The position numbers were made by a program, and so were the translations under genes. A DNA stretch of 64,000 nt, from the NCBI GenBank assembly GCA_032821775.1, contig JAVLRN010000002.1:3658001-3722000 (forward strand). Reading direction: 5' to 3'. The notes under the pieces are model-generated. The model had not been told where the DNA came from. It searched no databases and saw only the letters and a program-made list of their open reading frames with translations. Origin of the DNA: Sanguinoderma infundibulare. Its lineage: Eukaryota > Basidiomycota > Agaricomycetes > Polyporales > Polyporaceae. This document shows, piece after piece, positions 10,652 through 22,500 of this stretch; the stretch's first letter is position 1, and each line of letters starts with the position of its first letter.

Positions 10652-11867
10652 ATGTCCAGAGGAGGCAGAGGCGGTGGACGGGGCGGTGGACGTGGAGGGC
10701 TCAGTGGAAGAGGAGGGTTCGGCGCGAACGGTCTGCCGCCCATGGGACTCACCTTTGCGGACATTCAGTCCTTGTCTCGGGAGGAGAGTGCATTGTACCC
10801 TGTACGTCGTTTTCTGTCGTCGATAGCATGGCCGTGTTCAGCTGTGACACAGCCTTTAGAACCCTTGCCCCTCTTGACCGAGTACAGTGACGAGGAGAAA
10901 CGTATAGCGGACCTTCAGGCCGGTTTCGCGACGAGACTGCGAAAATCCGCGTACTACATTGTGGAATCCACCAAGTCAACAGGTAAGTTCGAGCTCCCTT
11001 CGGAGGCTTTCGCAGACTGACTAAGCAGTAGTGTAGAGCTTCCTCGCTATTCCGACAAATACCGACCCTCTCCGGCATCACAGCCAACACTGAAGCGCAA
11101 GGATCTCCATCAACCTTTCTTCCCTCAAGAAATACTTGAGGATTATTTCAATCTGAGGAAAAAGAAGACAGGTGAGTGTGCCATCCATGGGTATTCCAAT
11201 CTAGCACATTCTATCTCTTCTTGAATTCCGTGGAAACTCGGCGGCTCGTGGACCTCAGTCTCTGAACTTCTGCGAACGGACCCCATATTTATGCTACATC
11301 GCCCGTGTCGGCGACCACCTCCGACAGCATATCTTTGTCCTTCCGCCTTCTAGACGAGTGGAACATGTCTGATCTTACCACTGGCACATACTGCCTCCCA
11401 CGTTCTACGGACCCTTACAGCGCGTGTACTACACATGTTACTTCTTTTCCTCCCTCTGTTTCTCTGCGTGGAAGTCGTACAGGTTCTCATGCACTCATTC
11501 CCTCTACAGCGAAGAAAAAGGATCCCACGAAACGTGTGAACCTAGATGACATGGTCGAGGACGCTGAGGAACAGGTTGGCCGTCATGTGTGCTTCTCCAT
11601 TTGCCGCTTTTTGTTCACGCTTAACCTAGGACAAGTCTGGCGATGAGCGCTCAGAAGCAGGCTCACAACAGGCCGATGAAGACTACGATGTCGACGAAGA
11701 GTACGACAACGATTATGCGGAGAACTACTTCGACAACGGAGAGGCAGATGACAATGATGATCTTGGAGGGGGTGGTGGAGATGAGGGAGGGGGGGGTGCG
11801 TCTTGACCCTGCTTCCAATCGTTCACTGCTAACAACTGTCGATCTGGTAGGCTATGATTACGACTAG
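10652..11867 (+). CDS. RPC31: RNA polymerase III subunit RPC7 (Rpc31)
   Basis: Six exons (10652-10801, 10853-10982, 11037-11171, 11510-11574, 11630-11795, 11851-11867) give 220 residues. Part of the Rpc31-Rpc34-Rpc82 initiation subcomplex in the nucleus. Family marks appear in order: a Gly/Arg N terminus MSRGGRGGGRGGG, the LYPPLEPLPLLTEYSDEE core, LPRYSDKYRP, a lysine-rich segment (RKKKTAKKKDPTKR), and a very acidic tail containing DYAENYFDNGEADD, close to the Rpc31 tail pattern. Intron 3 is 338 nt. The tail is Gly/Asp low complexity and the last intron sits in a G-run (11791-11796), so that donor is the least certain point. Confidence 0.92.
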
Positions 11868-12508
11868 ATGCCGTCGCAATCAGCATGCCGTACGTTCTAG
11901 CCATTGCGATGTCTGCGCATGGGGCAACGAATGTAACATATTTCTATGCGTACCCTCCCCGGTCCGACACTGAGGTTATTCCGCGACTTGTCCCAAGCTG
12001 ATCATCGCATTTGACAACGACGATTACAGCGCCCGGAAGCAACTTGAACGAGGCAGAACCCCTGCGCGTGTATAGGAATTAAACCTTGGACCCGTTCCCA
12101 AATCCGTCGTACCCTTATTGTCTCATTCTTCTTAACGCGATTTCCCTGGCTCTGCCCATCAACTCGTGTTTGCCATATGGCCTGTTGCTCTGTATCCCTT
12201 CCCCCCTTACCCTGCGACGCCCTCCTAGCGACTCGTATCTATCGGACAGACTTCAAGGACCGGCACTCGCAAGCGCGCCGTAGTCTTGACGATGCCCCGC
12301 TCCTGCGCGCCGGCATTACGATGAGGAACAGGGATGCAATGCACGGCATGCTGGTCCGGGCGACTGCTGTACATAGCAATCCTTTGTGCTTTCCCCGTTG
12401 AGCAAATGGGGTTGTACTGACTCCATTCAGTCCCGGCGCCTGCTCTTGCTCATAAAGGTCCGGCTTGGGGGATACTCAACTGCACCACCGCCTGGCCTCT
12501 ACTACAAC
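11868..12508. other. Intergenic, nothing recognised
   Basis: Same-direction spacer between RPC31 and the F-box-like gene. Only short frames occur and no repeat was noticed. Confidence 0.6.
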
Positions 12509-14502
12509 ATGGAAGGGGCACCGTCGCCAATCGATTACGTCCCAAGGGAGCTGGCCTTCCTGTACCCACGCAAGTGCGCACCTTTACATACTCAAGCGGT
12601 ACAACATGCTGAGATGCACTGTAGACCCAATCCCTGCGACCCTTCTCCGTTCGAGCGAAGCTTCTTCCTGATGCCCGCCGGCTCGGAGTAAGCCGTTTTC
12701 CCCTCTGCGCTTCTCCCGTCCAGCAGCTCTGACGTCGATACTCCTCCATATTTTTAGCGTCCCGCCAAAGTACCCCGAGAAAGCACCCCTGCCAACCCCT
12801 TACGACCTCGTCGTCTGCTTCCTCGCACGGCACGAGAGAACTGAACAACTGTCCATCCTCGCACTCGTCAGTCGCGAATGGTGTCGCGCCGTGCGCAAGC
12901 ACCGCTTCCATCGCCTCCACCTCCAGCCGACCCTCAATTTCCCTCTCCTCCTCCAAGTCTTCCTCCCCGACACAGTGCTCCCCTACGTCCGGCACCTACA
13001 ACTAAACGGCCGCCTGAGCGGCCCGCACGAGAACCGCGACCCGGATCACCGCTGGCTGCCCCAGCTCGTCCCCCTCTTCTCCCACCTTGTCGCCCGCGCC
13101 CCGATCGACTTCGTCTTCCTCCAGTCGCTCAGCTGGGGCAACCTCCCGCTCCCCGTGCGCACCGCGCTCCTCGCGCTTCCCGGCGTGCGCGCCCTCGGCG
13201 TGCACGACGTCGACTTCTGGAACTCGAACCAACTCCTGCGGGTGCTGAACGCTTACCGGCGACTGCAGTTCCTCCAGATCTTCCACGCGTCCTTCTGGGC
13301 GTACAACCACGTCCCCGCACAGCTCGCGCGCACGGAGCCGCTGCTCCTCACGGAGCTCGTGCTCGGGTGCGCATACACCCCGTTGATCATGGAGTGGCTG
13401 TTGGGCGCGGGCGCGCGGGAGGTGCTCGCGATCGAGGAGTTGACGGTCGCATCGCGCGACGTGTACCGGGATGACGCACGGCTGGCGCGAGTCGTGAAGA
13501 AGGCGGGGCCGTGGCTGAAGGCGGTTCACTACCAGGAGTGGGGTGCGCGGAACGATTCGTGCGAGGGCGAGAACGTGGGTGACGATGAAGAGCTGGAGTG
13601 TGAGCAACTTGTTTGAATCGCGCTTTTTCCTTTTCTTCGTTCGTTTTGCGCTTTGTGCTGAGCGTGCTTGCTTCTGTTTCTTTTGTTCCTTCGATACAGC
13701 GAGGTTCGAGCGCGAGCCGTGGTCTCCGCGACGGCCGATCAGGATCTTCGACACTGGCGAGGAGGAGGACGGGATGGAGGTCGATGACGCGGATGAACTG
13801 GAGGACGATGACATGGATGAGGACCCCAACGAGATCATCGGGGACGACAACGACCAGGATCTGGCCCCTACCAACCCACGGAGGAAAACGAGTCCACCCC
13901 GACCGCCGCGCATGGTGGAGGTGCGGGACGTCTGCCTCCTCCCCGACGACGAAGAGCAGAACCGGATGGAGGACGGGGACACGGAGTTCAAGCAGCCCCC
14001 CTTCACGCGCAAAGACTCGGACCTCGGCCGGGACGCATTCGAGCAGGAGCTCGAGGAGATCAGCAACCCGGACGCGCCGATGGTGATGCCGATGATGGAG
14101 GCCGTCGAGGGGCACGTCTACTGGAAGAGCACGTTCAGCCTCCTCACGCTCGTCATGCTCTGCCGACCGATCTACTCGAGCACGCGGTTTTACCGGTTCG
14201 ACCTATCGATCAGCTTCGAGAGCATCGAGCTATTCGACGGCGCGCCGTGGCGGGTCATTGACCGTCTCCTCCTCGGCGTGACCCTCCCCGAACACGACGA
14301 TGACGAGGAGGATGACCTGCGGGTGGCGATCGCAGTCAAGGGCTGGGACCTGAGCGGGAAGAAGGGCAAGGAGAGGCTGAAGGAGGTGAAGCGGAGCTTA
14401 CCACGGACCGTCAGGAAGAACCGTTTGCAAGTATATGTCGAGACGTGGTCCCGTACATCTCCGCCAGATGGGCCTGCTGACTGGCTTGAGACGTACTGGT
14501 GA
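12509..14502 (+). CDS. F-box-like/LRR-type protein
   Basis: Exons 12509-12573, 12625-12687, 12758-13599 and 13700-14502 give 590 residues. An F-box-like segment, YDLVVCFLARHERTEQLSIL followed by ALVSREWCRAVRKHRFHRLHL (about residues 50-95), leads into leucine-rich stretches such as PLPVRTALLALPGVRALGV. This layout is typical of the large basidiomycete F-box families that act as substrate receptors of SCF ubiquitin ligases. A very acidic region (GEEEDGMEVDDADELEDDDMDED) separates the two halves. The C-terminal half holds FWK-like strands (YRFDLSISFESIELF). The first intron (12574-12624) is 51 nt and in frame, so retention would add 17 residues; I removed it because of good splice sites. Target unknown. 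Confidence 0.75.
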
Positions 14503-14866
14503 CGGTGCAAGTTCAACGACTTCCAGAGATTCGAAAAGCTGTGTGTAGGGTGGTAATGGATAGTGTTTAATATTCGCGCTAATACACGCTTGGCTTAGGA
14601 GCTGGATGATGCATGGCGTCCGCATGGTGCGCTCTGCCCAAACAATGGACGATTCCAGGTGACTTTGTGGGTCCAGGAAGATCTCGGGGCCCTAATATGG
14701 GCGCCAATTCATTTTGAGGTGACGGAGTGGTGACGGTGTTTGCGCCTCTGTTTGCAGACTGTGGTTCAAACCGACGCCGAGAACGGACATCGTTCGTTCT
14801 CCTCAACCTCCACCTCCCTCCGCCTTCTGCTGCGTACCTAGACGGACGCTCCTTTCCTCGATTCGG
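14503..14866. other. Short intergenic spacer
   Basis: Spacer of 364 bp between two same-direction genes. A CT-rich run (about 14800-14860) immediately before the next ATG is a likely leader. Nothing else seen. Confidence 0.5.
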
Positions 14867-15879
14867 ATGACCCCAGTCATGCGCTTCTTGTCGCTCATTC
14901 TCATTCTGGTGCCGGCCACCGTGTCTGCTTGCGAGGGCGATTGCATCGTCGGCATTACCAACGCGTGGATCAGCAACTACACGGTACCGGTCCAGACGGT
15001 CGTTTACAGCATTGTGAGTCGCCCTTCGGACTCGCGATCAGCCCGCATGTTGAGCGTCGCCTCGTTTTCCGCACGCCACGACGTTGTTCTGCCCAGGCCG
15101 AGCAGATCAGGGATCTCATCCCCAGCCATCCCACCATCGACACCACCCTCACCTACCTCGCGCCCATCCGCAACGCCTACGAACAGAACGCGTACCAAAA
15201 CATGGAGAACGGCATCTTCCCGGGCTACTTCCACGGCAAGTGCCTCGACGAGCACGGCATCCAGCCCCCCGGCTGCCCGGACCCCGACTGCCCCGTCGTG
15301 TGCGGCACGCCCGGCTCGCTGGTCCACTTCTTCCCCAAATTGCGCTACATCGCCTTCAACCAGACCTTCCACCTCCTCGACGCGCTCTCCAGCCCGGGCT
15401 CGAAGACGTACACCGAGGTCGAGCAGCTCGTCGTCGACGCGAGCAAGCGGCCGCCCGCGCCCGACGAGCGGCGCCGACGTGGATTTAGCAGGGTCTTCTC
15501 CCGCGATGTCGCTGACGCCATCAACGTCATGCGGAGCACCAACCAACGCGGCGGCGCCATCTCTTCTCTCGGATCTCACTCGGGCTCTGCAGGTTCTGGT
15601 TCTGGTTCTGGCTCTGGCTCTATTAGGGCCGGGCCCTCTGCCCTGCTCTCCGCACTCTCGGGTGCCTCTGGGAGTCGGACCGCCGCGACGTCGCCGAAGG
15701 TGATCGTGCCTTTGCTCCGGAAGCGCGAGCAGGACATCAAGGACGGGCTCAGGAGCATCTTGGACCAGCAGCGCGCGCTGCTGGCGCAGGCCTGCGGAGG
15801 CGGGATGGAGAACTCGAACGGGCTGCCGCACTGCAGCTGGGAAGACGCCATGAAGAAGTACATCCTGTCGTTCCCGTAG
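14867..15879 (+). CDS. Secreted protein of unknown function with Gly/Ser linker
   Basis: Two exons, 14867-15013 and 15097-15879, give 309 residues. The N terminus MTPVMRFLSLILILVPATVSA is a clear signal peptide (a second in-frame ATG at 14879 would give a shorter one), so the mature protein begins near CEGDC. Further cysteines occur in GKCLDEHG, PPGCPDPDCPVVCG, QACGG and HCSW. This suggests disulfide bonds. Asn-X-Thr sites (NYT, NQT) may be glycosylated. A basic DERRRRGFSRVF segment is followed by a Ser/Gly repeat (about 15585-15630), then a C-terminal helical region ending MKKYILSFP. I do not recognise the family. No GPI-type hydrophobic tail is present. Confidence 0.75.
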
Positions 15880-16705
15880 ACGCACTCGCCTCAGGCAAGA
15901 AACATACCTATGTATCCCTCACCAGACTTTTTTTCGTCGGAAACGCGTGTTCGGCGTTCATGTGGCATTCTGCGGAAATGTTCATGCCCAGGTGATACGC
16001 CGCAGCCGCAGCGTTTGCATTAAGTCTAAGGGTGCCGCCGGACGGTTGGGGTCCACGAGCCGCGGACGTCGTTCAATACGAGCGGCCCCAGCTGATCTCG
16101 TACGACTTCCTTGTTCCTAGCCGTCAGCTTTTGTACAACAGTCATCCGCCGGTGGACCACATACCATGCCCTCTCCGGAAATCCTGTACCGCCGTCCAAT
16201 GTCGAACATGCACCTGTCCGTCAGAGCCGCAGTCGCTACCCCATGCTACCCAAAAGCACAAAACGCCGCCGCCACGTTCCTGATGTAAAAGGATTATAAG
16301 GCAGTATAATTGACACGCATACCGTTACAATCAGCAGAGAACCGACAGCCATCGCAGAGATACCCAAACCAAAAACCGACGCCCGCCCGCGCATCGCCGC
16401 GGCGCAGCCCAGCGCAAAACGCCAACCCTCCGACCCTGCCAATAGTAAGTAGTGTGTGGCATGGCCGATGACAGAAAGCGCCAGCTGCCAGCTGCCAGCT
16501 GCCAGTTGCCCGTCCACTGAACGCCGCATTATGCATACACGCCAGGAATGAGCACCGCAACGTCCGCCGCTGGAAGCCATCCAGGTCCGAAAAATCAGCC
16601 ATGCAGAAGGAATCGCCGACATTGCGACGGCGAAGCGTCATCTTCGACAGGGCATCTCGCTAGCCGTCGGGAACCCGTGCGGGTCGTGACGTAAGACGCG
16701 CGCGT
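15880..16705. other. Convergent intergenic region
   Basis: Lies between the 3' ends of the secreted-protein and P450 genes, so it should hold two terminators. It includes the 7-bp repeat at 16481-16510. No gene recognised. Confidence 0.55.
16481..16510. repeat. (CCAGCTG)n tandem repeat
   Basis: Three exact copies of ccagctg are followed by a variant copy, ccagttg, and a partial unit. Each unit contains the palindrome cagctg. Non-coding position. Confidence 0.93.
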
Positions 16706-19462
16706 TCATGCCGAAGAACCCTTGTAGAGCGACACCTTGAGCGGGAGTTCCGGTTTCGTGCCGTCGACGCCGACGGTGGGGAACCGGATGCCAGAGATGT
16801 TCCACGCGATCTCCTTGTCTGACAGCTCGAAGACGAAGTTGGACACCAGGAGGGCCAGCACGACCTCTGCGACCGAGGAGCGAGCGCGCGCGATGAAAGA
16901 CGTAAAGAAGAGGGCAAAGATCGTGAGCGTCCGGGTCATGCATGCCAGAGGGGCCAAGAAGGGAAGTGCCTTACTCATTTCCAGCTGCGAGAACTTGAAC
17001 CCGCTGTAAAAAAGGAAAGCCGGCGATGAGCCTATGTGACTGATCACGACGAAGCGCAAGACGTACATGCACGCTCGGCCGCCCCCGATGAACGTCATCC
17101 TGCAAACCCGGCGAGTTAGCGCATCGTCCGCAACGGCCGCGCGAGGCGGTTTCCAGGGACCGCACACCGGCAACTTACAGATTCGAGTAGACCCCGGGGA
17201 TGTGCGCCTCGGCGACCGCCTCGGGCAGGGGCGCGAGCCACCGCTCGGGCTTCCACTCCCATGCGTCGTCGCCCCACGTCCGCTTGTTCATGTTCGAGCC
17301 CAGCACGCCGACGTGGACGATGGTCCCTTTCGGGACGGGGATCTCGGTCATCAGCGTGCCGTCGAGCCCGCGGATGGGTTCCGAAAGCGGTAGGATCATG
17401 TCGCGCTGCGCTCTGCGAGAGTAAGGAGGGGAGAAGGAAGGAGACGGTTAGCATTTGATCGGACGCTGGGAGAACGTGGCAACCCGAGAATGAGCGCAAC
17501 GGACGGACACGTACTCGCGGAAAATGAACGTCGCGGGCGGATGCCTAAGTGTGAGAACCCGAAGAAGGACGGAGGAGAATGAGAAGGTTAGCGCGGGCCG
17601 GGGGCGGGAGCGCGAGCATGTGAAGGCGAGAAGGGACGTACACTCGTAGCGTCTCGCGACAGATCGCGTCGAGGTAGGGAAGCGTGCTGAGCTCGTCGTA
17701 GGAGATGTCGCGCGTGTCGCTGCGGTGGCGCGCTTCGAAAATCTCCTCCCGAAGCCGCCGCTGCACGTCGGGGTGCTGCGCGAGCAGGTGCAGGATTTGC
17801 GAGAGCGCGTTCGACGTGGTGTCCATTGCCGCGAACGTCATCGTTCTGTGAATGGAAAGAGGTAAACACATGTCTGCGTCAAACAGAGATGTTTCTTACA
17901 CCATCTGTCCGATGAGCTCTTCTTCCGATAGTCGGTCCTCAAGCGACGCAAGCGTGTTGGCCTTGACTAAACCCGAAAGGGAAAAAAAAAGGACGATCAG
18001 TAACAGAGACCCTGTGGCGGCGAATAGGAGCGCGCTTTCAACGCACGCAAGATGCTCATGAGGTCCTTTCCTTCCCCAACCTGAAGAGTGAGCGCCTCGT
18101 CCCCCGTCTCAAGCAACGCCTTCTTTTCCCGATAAATCTCCGTCGCGCGCCGGTGCATGGTGTCAACTACGCTCTTGAGCTTGTGCAGGCGCTTCCATGG
18201 GAGCCATTCCAGCAGCTGCCGGCGGAACGCGGGCGTTCCGATAAGCGAGAAGTAGGGGGTCGTCCACCGATAAACCGACAGGTCATACAGTGCGGGCCTG
18301 ATGAAGGGGGACACAAACACAATAGCGAACGAACCGGGTTAGCAACCCGCCAGTAAAATGCGCACTACGGCCGCAAGGTGGAGGAAAGGGCACTGACACA
18401 TATGCCTTAATGGCCTCCGCATAGACGTCGGGCGTCACGTCGTCCTTGAGAGGATCAAAGGAATACCCTAAGCCGGCCTGCCCGATGAGCTCGAGCGCGG
18501 TGCGCCCCATCCAGTTGAGCATGTCTATCTCCGCGGGCGCGTTTCGCACGCGATCCTCGATCGCGACCTGAAGCTGGAGGCAGGGGTAGCAACAGTTGAG
18601 GAAGAGGCACCGACGCGATCGCGGGAGGGAAATCGTCCAGAGAAGGGAAGCGTCAAGGGGTGAGCACGTATGCGGCAACACTCGCGGCACGGGGCCGAGA
18701 GGGATGGATCGGAGAACGGACCTTGTGGCCGACGTCGTAGAACATCGGCATCATGTGCCGCATGTGGCTTATGGAGAAGATTGGGTTGAGCATACGTCGC
18801 TGCTTGCGATGGTGGTCACCTTGAGTGCGATTCACATCTCGGGTTAGCATCCGAACTCGGAGCCGAACTCAAGGTTGGGGCACCCACCCAGCGTAGAGAG
18901 GAGCCCGGGGCCGAGCGTTAAGAGGTTGCTTCTGAACAATACTTCAGAAGAAGGCACGGAGGTAGTATGGGGGTAATGCTTACTGGATGAACCAATCTGG
19001 CTGTTCGTACGAATACTGATCCTTCACCACCACGCTGTGCATCGCCCTCGGGTCATAGGCGTAAAGGATCTTGCGCTGTGGCGCCAATTGGTGAAGACAG
19101 AAGGAGGGAACGAGAGACTGAGCTGCTTACCCCGTGCGCTCCTTGCAGTCTCACAACAGGCCCATAGTTCTCGATCAGGTCGCGATAGAAGGGACCGCCC
19201 TGCCGGTTGAACATCTCCTTCAGGTTACCTGTCGAAGAAAGCCAAGGGAGCGCGTCAGAAGATGGCCAGCAGAGTGACAGCGTTACGTGGAGAGAGACAG
19301 ACCTTCTGCCCATGATCGTGGCGGCGGACCAGGGATGTTGTCAAGAGGATTTCTGGCAACGAGATGCCGGAAATATCGCAAGACTACCCAAGTCGCCGTG
19401 CAGATGACGACGCTGGGCAGGATCGCGGCAGACAGCTCGGCCATCTGTGTAGCAGGAGACAT
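16706..19462 (-). CDS. Cytochrome P450 monooxygenase, 14 exons
   Basis: Microsomal heme-thiolate monooxygenase of 558 residues. Minus-strand exons: 19462-19303, 19228-19131, 19075-18984, 18931-18888, 18819-18722, 18573-18398, 18297-18047, 17966-17900, 17845-17642, 17544-17515, 17412-17179, 17099-17067, 17003-16975, 16866-16706. An N-terminal membrane anchor (about 10-30) is followed by the proline hinge NIPGPPPRSW. Then come the C-helix HHRKQRRMLNPIF, the I-helix FAAMDTTS, the K-helix ETLR in ICRETLRV, the PERW block and the heme loop FIGGGRACIGF with its cysteine ligand. All active-site motifs are intact, so it is probably functional. Exons of 29-44 nt and phase matching decided several donors, for example ILLKANTLAS at 18047/17966. 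Substrate is not predictable; clan resembles the large Agaricomycete P450 families. Confidence 0.93.
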
Positions 19463-19560
19463 TGACACCAGGAGAACGAAGGAGGAGGGGATGGGACGGT
19501 GGCGCAGACCGGGTCGCAGTTAAATGACGTTGCGTCGGGGGGAGGTAGCGGTAGCGCAGG

Positions 19561-19567
19561 TATATAT
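19561..19567 (-). promoter_or_regulatory. TATA-like box of the P450 gene
   Basis: The sequence tatatat lies about 100 bp upstream of the minus-strand P450 start. Distance and composition suit a core promoter. Confidence 0.4.
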
Positions 19568-22500
19568 CTGATATGTCCTCGGAGATGAATCGAATGACAA
19601 GAGAAAATTTGCCTAAGCACAGAAAGAGCGCCGCCCCACAAGGGACGAACGAGGGAGAGGCGATCAGGGAGGCTATGGGATAATGCTGCCGGCGTCAACC
19701 GGTGAGGGTTGCTGAAGACCCAGCAAGGCGTGGGGTTCCCAAATGAACGCGAGGGAAGCAGGTCCAAAGTTCCCGGGAGCAGATCTGCGCGTATCTCGCA
19801 ACAGATCGGGGCAGATGGGCAGTTGGACGTGGCCGGCGGGGTAAGAAAGAGGAAAGGGATAGCCGCGAGGCTCCGGGGGGTCGGGGAGGGACGGTGCAGG
19901 TGACGCTGTATCCGTAAAGCGAACACTTTTGTGGCTGGGAAGCAGGCTGAGCGTGGCTCCGGGCCAAGGACATTGCACCGCCAAAGGGGGTGTTGCCTGT
20001 GTCATCTGGCTTCCATTGGGAGTAACCAGGACGCATTGGCATTGAGACGAGACGTCGTTGATTGGTGCAGGGTCGCGATTTGGTATGCCGTAGCCGGGAG
20101 GGGAACGGTAGCCTAAAGGAGACAGATATCAGAAGGAGCTATCTGGAATGGCGGAATGCCCATCGGGAAGGGAGGAGAGAGCCCGTGAAGGACAAGTGCA
20201 TGGGGGATAGGGAAGCGGCCGGTGAGCGCTGTGAGCGCGAGAACAGGTCCGAGGACATCCGGCGTTCGCGAGCGTCTGCTACAGCCGCGGATTTTCCAGC
20301 AGTCTCCGTGGGCATGATGAGTTGATGCGTGATCGGATACGGCGCTGGAATCCTTGAAGACCGGAGGCACGCCAAGTCCCAGGGGTAGTACGTGCTTATC
20401 CATCCAGGCCGTACACGCCGGTGGTGAAGAACATCTGGACAGCAGACACAGAAGGACGCTGAGAGAGCTTGGAAAGTGGCGATTTGGGAGGGGTTCGAGG
20501 AGGATGTGCCTGGACAATATGGGCGGTTATCATATCCGACATTTCCACGTCAATGATCGATTAACAGCACGGCAAGCGGTGCTCGGAACACCAGTTCTCT
20601 TCTTTGTCCTACGTCAGTCCTACGTCCGAAAGTACAAAGCTCCTCGAGGACTCGACGTCGAATGGAGCGCTGGGGAGACATGTACGGATGACGCATTCAC
20701 TCACCATCACACGCCCATGCGTCACCGCATAGAGAGGAATGGCTCTTCACCATGCGGCTAGAGAACGAAGGGAGCGGGGAGGCTATGGCTCCCCGCATTC
20801 CCAAGAATCGACGCTCGAAGGCGTGCTGCGGACGTTCTGTTCGAGTCCGTCGATGGCCATGCGCTCGTCAGACGTGGGGGGACAGGAAGGGACGGAATAG
20901 GCTAAAGACCGACCTACGCAAGGGTCATTAATGTGCACCCGTACCGTCGCCATCTCCGCGAACTCGCCTGCAGCGACCGCAAAGTTTGATTGAAGGCGCG
21001 TGTTCGATCCCTTGCACGAATCTCCCTCGAATATGAAGGCGTTCATGTGAACACATCCCACCGTCGGTCTGATGGTTTTGGCTGGCTTCTAATCGCGGAG
21101 TGGACGCGATGCGCCGTGCCGCTTCATAAGTCCGGACGAGAAGAGGGCCTGGGCCTGCAGGGTGGCCGTATGAGCTCATGCCGTTGATAGATCGGGTGAA
21201 GGCGTTGATGAAAGCCAATGTCCGTCGGTCGGGCATTGGCCAGATGCGCGTGTTTTACGGTTCTTTGACGTCGACCCCAGGATCCCTGGACTTACCGCGT
21301 CAATTTTACCATGCTGTGCGACCCATATTACTGATGCTACGCACCGACTTCTGTCCGTGTCTCAAGCCTAACTGACGGGATGACGACAGGTCTGAACTCG
21401 AATGGACATTGACACGCATATAGCCTGTGAAGGCGTCGGCGACGGGCAACGTTCGCTCACAGTCAGAGTCAGAAGGCGGCCGCCAGCTTCGTGGCACACG
21501 ACTGCCAGTGCAGCCGCGTTGGGGGCTATCACGTGGTGGGAACGGGTCGGTTGGGATCTGTAATTGGCAGGTTCTGTAGTTTGGTTCTGTAGTTGGCTCT
21601 TCCCATTGCGAATCCCATCCGACGGCGCACTCCGCCTGCACTCCGCCCGGGAGTCCGCATCCATCTTCAGCCCATCAAATTCGACTGATAACATCCAACT
21701 TTCGCATTCAGAAGAGCCCTCGTCTCCTGACCCCACCACCACCGGTCACGACCCATCCCTCTCAATCACCCGCTCGACCAGAAGCCGGAAGTGCGCGGGA
21801 GGAGTGCAGCCAACGTTCACAGAACGCTTCTTCATTAACTATCTCCCAGAACCGACAGAAGCGGGCTCGCTTCACCCGTCGTCCGCCCGCTGAGCATGAT
21901 AACGTTCAGGCCGCTAACGATCCCTCGAATCCTCCATTCGAGTCCTCGAACCCTCGAACCATCGCTCTTCTTCCCGTTCCTCCCTCCTGTCGCCGGATAG
22001 TTGGGCCATTGCTGTCGACTCGCATGCCCGTCCCACGTCATCCCTTCAATGAACTCCGCATGGCACCCGTTCCCAATGGCCCTACACCTTCTCAATCGCG
22101 CGGCGCCTCCGGGCTCCAGGATGCGCACACGTACCGAATACGTACGCACCACATCCACCGGTCCGTTCCCTGCAACCGCCTCTGCTTCTCAGACGGAGCG
22201 GGGTTCGGTGGGCGCCGTTCCTTTGCCAGCCAGACGCGTCTCGACGGTCCCGACGTACCATCTTCGCTCAGCTCCCGAGCCACCAGTCGCACGCGTCCTG
22301 CCCCGCAGAGAACCCAGAACCCCGCTGTCTTTCGCTGTCGCGATCGAGTCGCCATTGTTAGCTGCAGAGGCTCGAGCCGCCTCGTTGCCGTGCCCATCTC
22401 TTCTCCACCGGGCGAGGCGCGCCGTAGTTGCTGTCGAGAGCATCAACGGCGGTCGGTACGAAGGCGAAGGCCACGCCCGCCGAGAAGTTCTCGACAGACA

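Noticed and set aside
12574..12624. Coding status of the first 51 nt in-frame segment in the F-box-like gene
   Set aside because: Treated as an intron because of gtgcgc/ctgtag splice sites; without it the protein joins smoothly. Retention cannot be excluded.
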